NCBI GenBank assembly: GCA_002914805.1
Contig: JXTB01000139.1
Location: 542,986 to 606,985, forward strand
Source: Parasponia andersonii
Taxonomy: Eukaryota > Streptophyta > Magnoliopsida > Rosales > Cannabaceae
Reading direction: 5' to 3'
DNA: 64,000 nt
Positions within the stretch are counted from its first letter, which is position 1. Every line of letters begins with the position of its first letter. Below the pieces are notes generated by a model. The model was not told the origin of the DNA. It searched no databases and saw only the letters and a program-made list of their open reading frames with translations. Shown here in pieces: positions 11,219-20,953 of the stretch. The position numbers were made by a program, and so were the translations under genes.

Positions 11219-12056
11219 TGTGGCCTGTTCCTAGATCACGTACCACGTGGACAATTACGTGGTAGAACAGGTCACGAGGGGTGCACGTCATCCGTCACGT
11301 GTCCGGAGTGATCATTTAAAAGCCACGCAAGTTGCAAGTGATACCGTATGGGCCATGGGCTGTCAGGGGCCAGGGCCAAATCCATTCTAGACCCTGGACC
11401 GGTTCGGCCCAGCTCATTTCCTACCTCGATGGCTGGGGGTAAGCAGGCTCGAGGGTCTTCCGCAAGACCCCTGAATAGTAGCGCGCTATTCCAGACATAG
11501 ACAGGACATTTAATGCGATCCTGAGTAGGTGCGCGCATTGGACAAATCGTCTTGATAGAACGGCAGTTTGTCAAAGTCTCGCCCCTGACAGGCTCGAGCG
11601 ATAAAGGACGGCAGAAACTAGGCCACGACGATGTAGGGAGAGTCACAGTAATCACGGCCCGTGATCCCTGAAGTAAGTTTTGATGAGAAAAGGTACTCGG
11701 TCCTGGAATTGAGAACTGTGAGGTTCACATTTCCAAGACTATATATATGAGCCATGCGTTCTTGAAAAGAGGCATGAGGCATGAGGCATGTACATATACA
11801 AAAAGAAATATTTAAAAGTTTATGAGTAAGAGACAAAGATATACTCAGACAAAGAAAAACTAAATCTTTGCTACCCTGAATCAAAGATAAACAACTGACT
11901 TAAGTATCGGAGAGTCTTTGCAGGTGGCCACCCCCATCTCTCTGATCCTGCTTGAAGTCAAAAGCTCTTTGGGATAGCAAGGATACATGGACAGTTAGAA
12001 GATACAACATCAGCAGTTTAGAGGCACGTGGACAATTGGTGAAAACCGATCCAACA
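11219..12056 (+). repeat. 5' LTR of Tat element 2
   Basis: This 838-bp repeat starts TGTGGCCTGTTCC and ends GATCCAACA, and it matches 24536-25372 along its length. By eye about one base in ten differs over the first 150 bp, mostly transitions. A TATA box (actatatatatgagcc) lies at 11738-11753. Five ACGT cores, two of them CACGTG, fall between 11238 and 11300. The start was fixed by comparison with the solo LTR at 52011, whose target duplication defines the terminus. Confidence 0.92.
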
Positions 12057-12078
12057 GTTTGACGCCGTCTATGAGAAA
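12057..12078 (+). other. Primer-binding-site-like sequence
   Basis: Directly after the LTR the sequence reads gtttgacgccgtctatgaga. Sites of the type 'gacgccgtctgtgg' are usual at this position in Tat-lineage elements. I cannot say with confidence which tRNA primes it. Confidence 0.5.
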
Positions 12079-12156
12079 GACTTTGAGTGTGAGAGAAAGA
12101 GCAGGAGTCTCACGATCGTGCTCTCCCCAAATAAAAAGGCTATATGACATCGGAAG

Positions 12157-13765
12157 ATGGCACCCTCAAGAGTGACAACCAGGAGCACACGTCCCGACCC
12201 CGAAGGAAGCTCCCGAGAAGCACAACCGGGTCTAGGGCAAAAGCTAGACCAGATGCTCGCCGCCCTGGCAGAAGCAAACAGGAAGGCAAAGATTACCCAT
12301 GAGGCCGTCTTGGGTTTAAAAGATGAAGTCGCAGATGTATGCAGAGATAACGCCCGCCTCGAAGGGCTGTTGGCAAGCGAAGCCAGGAACAAGCGAAGGG
12401 AAGACTTTGATGAAAAGGTCCAACAAGAGTTTGGGGGCCAACCACTGAGGGAAGTTCCCGCCCTTTCCTGATCGCGGATGCAGGGGGAGCGACAAAGCCA
12501 AACGAGGCCTTTCCTAGCTAGAGCGGTGGTGGACAGAAGACACTAAGAGAGCTCAGAAGGTGTGCTTCCCAACTGGAAGCAAGAAATGATGGCGGAGCTG
12601 AGTAAGAAGCTCGGGCCCCATCACAGCCAGACCCCCGATGATTTAGCAGAGTACTATGCAAGAGATCAACTGGATGACCTTCGCCGACTGGATCCAGATG
12701 GAGCCTAAGCCGAGAGACTTCACAACCCTGACCTTTAGGCTGTTCGAGGGAAAAACTGACCCCCTCAATCATATATACCACTTTCAATAGAAGATGGCCT
12801 TTGAAACTAGGGATGAGACTATAACCTACAAAGTCTTCTCCACAACCCTGGTAGGACCGGCCCTATTATGGTTCAGACAGCTCTCAGAGAAATCTATAAA
12901 CGGATTCGAAGATTTCTGCAAACTTTTTTTAAAGCAGTATGCAGGTACTCGGAGGCAGTAGAAAATTATGCGAGACCTTGACTGGTTGGAACAAACTACG
13001 AACGAGTCTCTGAGACAATACCTGTCGCATTTCCTAGAGGTGATGTCCATAATGCACAACGCTGACTTGGTCCAAGCCGCAGGCTCATTCGTCAGGGGCC
13101 TGCAGCTAGGATCGATGCTATCAGACCATCTACTTTTGAACCTTCTGTACAATATGACGGACGTCCAGGCAAAGTCGGAAGAGCAATTCAGGGTGTTGGA
13201 AAGCCGCCAGAAAGCGCCCAAGGTCTCTGCTGCGATAACAACAGTGCCGGTGTAAACCTCGGCCCCGCAAGGGGTAAAGAGACCCGCGCCGGACTAAGGG
13301 CCGACTCCGAAATAGGAAGCCCCCACCCAAGGTAGTTAAGAAGGCGGCAAGAGGAGGAAGGCGTCTCATGACCCACTGCCGAAATACGATCTCAACACAC
13401 CGATTGACGTGATCTACCTCCAAAACAGGGATAGGGGCATTTTCAAAAACCTGCCCAAGTCCGGCGTTCCTGAGCACATGAAAAACAGGAACATGTACTG
13501 CCAATTTCACAAGGATAACGAGCATGACACCATCAACTACTGTAATCTTTACGTGCAGGTTATGATGGCAATCCATGCCCATAAGTTGAAACAGTACATG
13601 AAGACCGGCAGAATCCAGTCACAGGAAAACGCCACCAAGCCCGAAAAAGGCAAGCAGACCCAGGCTTTCGGATCAGGAGAGCAGGCTCTGAGGATAGTGC
13701 CGAACATCGTAGGTAGACTAGAGCTGACCCAGAGTCAGGAGGAGAAGGAAACTCAAAAAGACTGA
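12157..13765 (+). pseudogene. gag of Tat element 2, broken
   Basis: The capsid/nucleocapsid region opens at the ATG at 12157 (MAPSRVTTRST). The first frame stops at 12469-12471. The retrotransposon gag core then reads FRLFEGKTDPLNHIYHFQ and GPALLWFRQLSEKSINGF, with stop codons in between (near 12788 and 12958). A later part holds the His/Cys motif of Tat gags (YCQFHKDNEHDTINYC, near 13496). The core resembles PF03732. At least four stops or frame changes make it nonfunctional. Confidence 0.85.
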
Positions 13766-13772
13766 AAAAAGG

Positions 13773-14279
13773 GTGAAGTGCCTGAGAGGGATGGGCCATT
13801 CCGTCAATCATTTGATAAGGGGAGAAAGTTGCGCCTATACCGCTCCCATCGCCTTCACCCAGCAAGATTTGACCACGGTGTGCATGCCTTATGATGACCC
13901 CTTAGTGATTAAGCTGCAGATCGACTTCGCGTTGGTTGAAAGATTCCTGATCGATGGTGGGAGTAGCGTCGATGTCCTGTTCCTCAGCACATTCGAGAGC
14001 ATGGGCCTGAATCGAAACTTGCTCAGGCCGACCTGTCAGCCGCTGTTCGCTTTCGATAGTACTAAGTTCAGCACCTTGGGTGTCGTGACCCTGAAGGTCT
14101 GCACTGTGGAGAGATGCTTAGATGTGGACTTTGTCGTCATCGTCTACCAGTCCTCCTTCAACATCATCATAGGGAGAGGATGGATCTACGCCATGCATGA
14201 GGTCGCCTCCACCCTCCACCAGGTTTTAAGATGTCTATCAAGGGATGGTACCTATACGATAGACATCAAGAGAGATTAG
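13773..14279 (+). pseudogene. Retropepsin-like aspartic protease region of Tat element 2
   Basis: The 168-residue open segment contains FLIDGGSSVDVLFL, the active-site loop of retroviral-type aspartic proteases (D-x-G-S-S), and then the partner strand FNIIIGRGWI in place of the usual IL/IIGRxxL. The enzyme would cut the element's polyprotein. This piece itself is open, but it is detached from gag and RT by frame breaks, so it belongs to a dead polyprotein. Confidence 0.8.
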
Positions 14280-15870
14280 GCATCCGCGAGGAAATATTTT
14301 TCAACTGCTCTGAGGGGAGCCGATGCGAGCACGAGTGCCTTGATGGGGGACAGATAGCAATCAAAAGACCGCCTGCCAACATACATAAAGCGGATCAAAG
14401 AAGAGTTTGATGGGCCAGAATCTACGATCGAAGAGCTGGTAATAGTCTCTTTGAAAGAGGCAGAACTGGTGAAGGTAGTCTTAATCGGGGCCCTGTTGCC
14501 CGAGGAGGAAAAGAACGAGATGTTGGGGTTCCTAATGCAGAATGAAGATGTATTCGTGTGGTCCCACAATGACATGCCCGGGATAGACACCGTGCACGCC
14601 TACCACCGGCTGAATATAGAAACCAATTTCCCTTCGGTCAGGCAGAGACCCCGAAGGTTCACGCCAGAGAAAAATAGGGCGATCAATAAGGAGGTAAAGA
14701 TGTTACTGGAGAGCGACCTGATCATAGAATGCGTATACCCATGCTGGGTCTCCAACCCGGTGGTGGTGAAGAAGAAAAACGGCGATGACCGTACTTACAT
14801 AGACTTCACTAACCTAAACAAGGTCTGCCTGAAGGATAACTTCTCCCTGCCAAGGATCGAACAAATGGTAGATGCAACGGCGGGATTCAACAGGATGTGT
14901 TTCCTGGATGCCTACTCTAGATACAACTAGATCCTCCTGTACGAGGAAGACCAGATCCACATGGCTTTTATTACAGAGCGCAGTCTATACTATTACAGAC
15001 ATATGCCATTTGATTTGAAGAACGCAGGGGGAATCTACCAGAGGCTCATGAACAAAATGTTCGCCGGGATGCTAGGGAAGACTATGGAAGTCTACATCGA
15101 CGACATTGTCGAAAAGAGCATGGAGGCTTCGGACCATCTGAGAAATCTAGACGAATGTTTCCAGATTCTGAGGCAATATCGGATGCGTCTGAACCCCAAG
15201 AAATGTGCGTTCGGAGTGTCCTCTGGCCAGTTCTTGGGGCACATCATGAGCAGAAGGGGTATTGAGGCCAACCCAACCCAGTTGTCCTCGATCGTAGATG
15301 TGCAGAGACCCTCGATGATTCGGGAGGTGCAACGCCTAGCCGGGAAGATAGCCGCTCTCAGCTAATGCAAGTCCAATACAAGCCTTTCTTCCAATGCCTA
15401 AAGAGAAGCTCCACTATTGTCTAGGGGGAGGAGCAGGACAAGGCATTGACAGATCTCAAGTTGTACTTAAGTAATCCGCCTATCCTGGCTTTCCCAGCAG
15501 CGGGGGAGCACCTATATGCTTATTTAGCAGTATCCGAAGTAGCGATCAGCGCCGTACTAGTCGTCGAGGAATACAATAAGCAGAAGTCGATATTTTATAC
15601 AAGCCGTATGCTCTTGGATGCCGAGATATGATATAGTATGGCAGAGAAACTGGTCCTCGCTCTGGTTAACGCTAAGAAGAGACTCAGGTAATACTTTAAG
15701 ATACACTCGGTCACCGTGTATACAGATTTCCTCATCCAGCAAATCTTGGCCAAGTTGGACCTATCAGGATGACTAACCGAGTAGGCCATCGAACTGGGGA
15801 TATACGACATCGAGTATTGGCCTCGAGTGACGAAAAAAGGGCAAGTCATGGCGGATTTCCTGGTGGAAAT
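14280..15870 (+). pseudogene. Reverse transcriptase plus RNase H of Tat element 2, broken
   Basis: Two open segments (14451-14930 and 14961-15365) carry RT motifs: VYPCWVSNPVVVKKKNGDDR, then FLDAYSRYN followed by a stop where the family has a Gln, then HMPFDLKNAGGIYQRLMNKM, and the catalytic VYIDDIV (YIDD at 15093-15104). The fingers and thumb follow to IREVQRLAGKIAALS, where a stop at 15363-15365 interrupts. The normal RNase H continues at 15446 (LKLYLSNPPILAFP) and has several more stops up to about 15780. The catalytic Asp pair is intact, but the frame is not. Confidence 0.88.
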
Positions 15871-15909
15871 CAAATCCTTTGACGAGCTGCACGACCCGCT
15901 TCAGACGTC

Positions 15910-16420
15910 TCAGCCTTTCCCTCCTTTAGCCTGGACCCTCTTCACTGACGGATCCACGAATGCCTCGGGGTCAGGTATCGAGATAGTCCTGCAGACCCCA
16001 ACAGGACTCAGAGTAGAGAAAGTTTTGAGGCTCAGTTTCCAGGCAACGAATAACGAGGCAGATTACGAGGCACTGCTATAAGGCCTTGAACTAGCTCTAC
16101 ACTTCGGAGTGGAGAGCATCGCAGTAAAGACCGACTCGCAGTTGATCGCGGGTCAGGTCAGGGGAGACTTCGAAGTAAAAGAGCGAGATTACACAGGTAC
16201 TTCTCCAAGGTAATAGGGGCGAAAGCCCGCTTTAGCAGTTTCAATATCGAACAGATTCCGAGGGAGATGAACCAGAAAGCCGATGAGCTAGCTAAGAATG
16301 TATCGATCGGGGGAACAACCAGACACCCAGAGATTCTCTTAGAGGGCGAGAACATGAAGGACCCTTCGGAGACCCCCCACGCCATGTATTTGCAACTAGC
16401 TCCGCAGATGAGGGGTAGAT
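15910..16420 (+). pseudogene. Second (archaeal-type) RNase H of Tat element 2, broken
   Basis: The domain reads WTLFTDGSTNASGSG, then ATNNEADYEALL, a stop at 16079-16081, GLELALHFGVESIAVKTDSQ, and after a frame change near 16195 EMNQKADELAK. The acidic residues of the RNase H active site (D in FTDGS, E in NEADYEAL, D in KTDSQ, D in KADELA) are all still present. This extra RNase H, additional to the one joined to RT, is a diagnostic acquisition of Tat-lineage elements. Confidence 0.85.
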
Positions 16421-16454
16421 GAAACCCATCACCCAGTATTTGGCGTTGGGAAAC

Positions 16455-17643
16455 CTACCTGTGGACTCCTAAGAAGCAAGATCGATCAGACTGAAGGTTG
16501 CCAGATACTCGATGGTGGGGGAACGACTGTATAGGAGATCGACAATAAGACCGATTCTGTGGTATATAGGTCCCGTCGAAGCGCAGAAACTGATGGAGGA
16601 AATCCACGAGGGAGTATACGGCAACCATTCTGGTGGACGTAGCCTCGCCTACAAGGCTCTGACGGCTAGATACTTCTGGCCATACATGATGGCCAAGGCG
16701 GCCCGATTTGTCAAGAAATGTGATAAGTGCCAGAGGTTCGAACTCCATGAAATGCCAACCTGTGGAGGAACTCCATTCGAACATAACTCCTTGGCCATTT
16801 GCCAAATGGGGCCTGGACATCATCGGAGAGCTCCCCAGAAGGCCAAGGGGAAGAAGATACATCTTGCTGGCCACAGATTATTTCACCAAATGGATAGAGG
16901 TGGAAGCCTATGCGGCTGTTAGTAAGGCAGACATAATTAACTTCATTTGAAAAAACATAATCTATCGATATGGGACTCCGAAAGAGGTACACGCTGATCA
17001 TGGCACATAGTTCCAGAATGCTAAGCTTAAGGAACTATGTGAACTCTATGATATAAGGCTCCGCTTCTTATCCGTGAACTACCCTCAGGAAAATGGCCAA
17101 GCAGAGGCAACGAACAAGGCTATATTTAGCAATATCAAAAAGAACTTGTAGGAGGCTAAAGGCAGGTGGTTTGAATAGCTACCAGCCATTATGTGGACCC
17201 ATCGAACCACAGAGCAGAGGTCAACAGGAAGAATGCCATTCGCCATGGTCTATGGGTCAGAGACTGTGATCCGTACCGAGATTGGCCTCCCGACCCTTCG
17301 CTCCGAAGTGGTAAGAGATGCCCCACTGAATGAGCAGCAGCTAAGCCACAACACAGACCTCCTAGAAGAAATGAGAAACATGGTCCCGGTCCACCTGGCC
17401 TCGTACCACCAGCAGGCCAGGTCCTACTATGCAAAGAAGGTTAGCGCTCGTCGATTTAACGCGGGGGATTGGGTCTTGAAGGTCAGAACAGGGAATTCCT
17501 CGAAGCTAAACTCCAACTGGGTTGGACCCTATGAGGTGATCAAAGCACTTGACAATGATGCATATGTCCTGAAAGATTTCAAGATCGGAAAGAGCCTACC
17601 GAACACATGGAACGCTCAGCACTTGAAAAAGTATCACGTGTGA
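16455..17643 (+). pseudogene. Integrase of Tat element 2, broken
   Basis: The zinc-binding domain (IHEGVYGNHSGG ... CDKCQRF) is followed by a frame change near 16740. The core resumes with WGLDIIGEL (first Asp), ADHGT plus a stop (second Asp, with His replacing the usual Asn), and PQENGQAEATNKA (catalytic Glu). Further stops lie near 17149 and 17176. The C-terminal part (17191-17643) is open: MPFAMVYGSETVIRTEIGLP, then NWVGPYEVIKAL, ending WNAQHLKKYHV with a TGA at 17641-17643. All three catalytic acids survive, but the frame has several breaks. Confidence 0.88.
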
Positions 17644-18704
17644 GACACATGTAAATGTTGTAAGACCCATGTAAATGCTTATATTATTAAAAAGCTTAAT
17701 TCCAAAACAGGTCAAGTTTTCTGCCACGTGGATTTATCCTTTGGATTGCTATGGAAAAGGGTCTGCCCACAGTGGCAAACCCCACGCACTATTCGCGCAA
17801 TCAATAATCATACCGCGGGGAACACGTCGCTTACTGACGACCCAAGAAAAAGTACGAAGTGGAAAGAGCTGCGCAATCAAAAACTTTCCAGCAGACCTCA
17901 TAAAGATCGTACTGCGGGGATCATGTCACTTGCCAACGACCCAAGAAAACGTACAAAGAGAAAAGAGGTGTGCAACCAAAAACTTGCCAGCAGACCTCAT
18001 AAAGATCATACTGCGGGGATCACATCGCTTGCTGATGACCTGAGAAAACGTACGAAGAGGAAGGATCTGAGCAATCAAAAACTTGCCAACAGACCTTGAA
18101 AACAATCGTACTATGGGAATCACATTGTGTATTTAAATGCTAGCCAATGGCCTGAGAAAACGTACGAAGAGAAAAGAGCTGCGCAACTAAAAACTTGGCA
18201 GTAGACCTCGAAAACGATCGTACTATGGGAATCACATCGTGTAATAAAATGCTTGCTGATGGCCCGAGAAAACGTACGAAGAGGAAAGAGCTGCACAACC
18301 AAAACCTTGCCAGCACACCTCGAAAACGATCGTACTATGGGAATCATATCATGCAATAAAAGGCTTGCCGATGGCCCGAGAAAACGTATGAAGAGAAAAG
18401 AGCCATGCAACCAAAAAACTTGCCAGCCGGCTCCATCAAGAAGTGTACTACAAGGATCACATCGCTCGCCCACGACCCGTGAGGACGTGCGAAAGGTGAT
18501 AGACCTCAAAGAAAAGCAGGGTTAGGGTCCACCCGTTAGAAGTAGACCCTCCCTAAGGAGCATCTTAGTTATACGAAAAGCTAAAGGAAAGTAGGGTCAG
18601 GATCCACCTGTTGGAAGTAGACCCTCCCTAAGGAGCGCCTTAGCCATACGAAAAGCTAAATGAAAGCAGGGACAGAGTCTACCCATTGGAAGTAGACCCT
18701 CCCT
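17634..18704 (+). repeat. 1071-bp segment, first of two apparently identical copies
   Basis: Bases 17634-18704 match 18707-19777 with a constant offset of 1073 bp and no difference that I can see. The copies meet at one N (18705). Because the segment begins inside the last codons of integrase and ends in the middle of a tandem-repeat unit, the junction looks like two overlapping contig ends placed side by side. Confidence 0.9.
17908..18480 (+). repeat. About 100-113-bp tandem repeat array after integrase
   Basis: Units begin at a 'cgtactatgggaatcaca'-like motif at about 17908, 18007, 18107, 18219, 18331 and 18444, giving periods of 99, 100, 112, 112 and 113 bp. Each unit contains 'gagaaaacgtacgaagag' and 'acttgccagcagacct'-like blocks. 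The array is duplicated at 18981-19553 within the larger 1071-bp duplication. Tandem repeats in the 3' noncoding region are known for Tat-lineage elements and can seed satellites. Confidence 0.85.
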
Positions 18705-18706
18705 NA

Positions 18707-19777
18707 TCACGTGTGAGACACATGTAAATGTTGTAAGACCCATGTAAATGCTTATATTATTAAAAAGCTTAATTCCAAAACAGGTCAAGTTTTCTGCCAC
18801 GTGGATTTATCCTTTGGATTGCTATGGAAAAGGGTCTGCCCACAGTGGCAAACCCCACGCACTATTCGCGCAATCAATAATCATACCGCGGGGAACACGT
18901 CGCTTACTGACGACCCAAGAAAAAGTACGAAGTGGAAAGAGCTGCGCAATCAAAAACTTTCCAGCAGACCTCATAAAGATCGTACTGCGGGGATCATGTC
19001 ACTTGCCAACGACCCAAGAAAACGTACAAAGAGAAAAGAGGTGTGCAACCAAAAACTTGCCAGCAGACCTCATAAAGATCATACTGCGGGGATCACATCG
19101 CTTGCTGATGACCTGAGAAAACGTACGAAGAGGAAGGATCTGAGCAATCAAAAACTTGCCAACAGACCTTGAAAACAATCGTACTATGGGAATCACATTG
19201 TGTATTTAAATGCTAGCCAATGGCCTGAGAAAACGTACGAAGAGAAAAGAGCTGCGCAACTAAAAACTTGGCAGTAGACCTCGAAAACGATCGTACTATG
19301 GGAATCACATCGTGTAATAAAATGCTTGCTGATGGCCCGAGAAAACGTACGAAGAGGAAAGAGCTGCACAACCAAAACCTTGCCAGCACACCTCGAAAAC
19401 GATCGTACTATGGGAATCATATCATGCAATAAAAGGCTTGCCGATGGCCCGAGAAAACGTATGAAGAGAAAAGAGCCATGCAACCAAAAAACTTGCCAGC
19501 CGGCTCCATCAAGAAGTGTACTACAAGGATCACATCGCTCGCCCACGACCCGTGAGGACGTGCGAAAGGTGATAGACCTCAAAGAAAAGCAGGGTTAGGG
19601 TCCACCCGTTAGAAGTAGACCCTCCCTAAGGAGCATCTTAGTTATACGAAAAGCTAAAGGAAAGTAGGGTCAGGATCCACCTGTTGGAAGTAGACCCTCC
19701 CTAAGGAGCGCCTTAGCCATACGAAAAGCTAAATGAAAGCAGGGACAGAGTCTACCCATTGGAAGTAGACCCTCCCT
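18707..19777 (+). repeat. 1071-bp segment, second of two apparently identical copies
   Basis: Copy of 17634-18704. After 19777 the sequence continues with further units of the 76-bp tandem repeat, so this copy is the one joined to the rest of the element. Confidence 0.9.
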
Positions 19778-20450
19778 AAGAAGCATCTTAGCTATACGAA
19801 AAGCTAAAGGAAAACAGGGTCAGAGTCCACCCGTTGGAAGTAGACCCTCCCTAAGGAGTGCCTTAGCCATACGAAAAGCTAAATGAAAGCAAGGACAGAG
19901 TCTACCCATTGGAAGTAGACCCTTCCTAAGGAGCCTTAGCCATACGAAAAGCTAAATGAAAGCAGGGACAGAGTCTACCCGTTGGAAGTAGACCCTCCCT
20001 AAGGAGCATCTTAGCTATATGAAATGCTAAAGGAAAGCAGGGTCAGGGTCCACCCGTTGGAAGTAGACCCTCTCTAAGGAGCGCCTTAGCCATACAAAAA
20101 GCTAAATGAAAGCAGGGACAGAGTCTACCCATTGGAAGTAGACCTTCCCTAAGGAGCACCTTAGCTATACAAAAAGCTAAAGGAAATCAGGGTCAGGGTC
20201 CATCCGTTGGAAGTAGACCCTCCCTAAGGAGCATCTCAGCTATACAAAACGTTAAAGGAAAGCAGGGTCAGGGTCCACCCGTTAGAAGCAGACCCTCCCC
20301 AGAGAGTGTTTTAGCCGTGTGCGAGACAAAGCTAAGAGGGGTCAGGGTCTACCTGTTGGAAGTAGACCCTACCCAGAGAGCAGTTTAATTACGCGTGGAC
20401 TGGGAATGAACAGAGTTAGAGCCTATCCATTGGAAGTAGTCCAGCACAAG
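19575..20450 (+). repeat. About 76-bp tandem repeat array with alternating unit types
   Basis: More than ten units contain 'ttggaagtagaccctccc', a 'taaggag' spacer, and 'ttagctatacgaaaagctaa'. Through much of the array two variants alternate. One has 'gggtcagggtccacccgtt' and the other 'gggacagagtctacccatt', and they pair with 'catctta' or 'cgcctta'. This gives a dimer of about 150 bp. The array's beginning is also present at about 18502-18704 because of the larger duplication. The last units (after about 20290) are degraded. Confidence 0.88.
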
Positions 20451-20953
20451 ACCAGGCATGAAGACAAAAGTTAAAACCAAACTCTGTTTATTATTTCCTA
20501 AAAAACAAAATGCATGGTCAACAGGGGCGCGCACTCGGAAGCTCTACTTATAAGAAGCAGGTCTTGGACGGACTCACAGGTACACATCAGAGTGGTAGCG
20601 CCTTGTTTGCTCCTGATGAGAGCCGAGCCTAGGCCTTTTCCTTTGCAGCAACGGATCCAAATAGTGGTCAACCAACCCTTAGAGCTGGTTCCTAGTGCAA
20701 ACCCATTTGGGGTCAGAGAAGTCCAGCCACACGCGTGGGTCGAATTCTGCCAAGACAAGTCATAACAGAGGTTATACATCCTCAAAACCGGAAGAGCCAA
20801 AACTCACATCCCAATCTCCAGAGCTAATCTTGTCAATCATAAGACTAGGAGAATTCACTAAGAACTCGAAATCATATATGACCGAGTCAAACCCAAACGC
20901 CAGCCACACTACCGACAAGGGAATGTCGTCGTATACGATATCTAACCCTAACC

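Noticed and set aside
17675..19598. Several frames of 65-129 codons, each occurring twice
   Set aside because: They lie in noncoding tandem repeats and occur twice only because of the 1071-bp duplication.
18500..20450. A possible CRISPR-like array
   Set aside because: The units are head-to-tail repeats without unique spacers, inside a plant retrotransposon.
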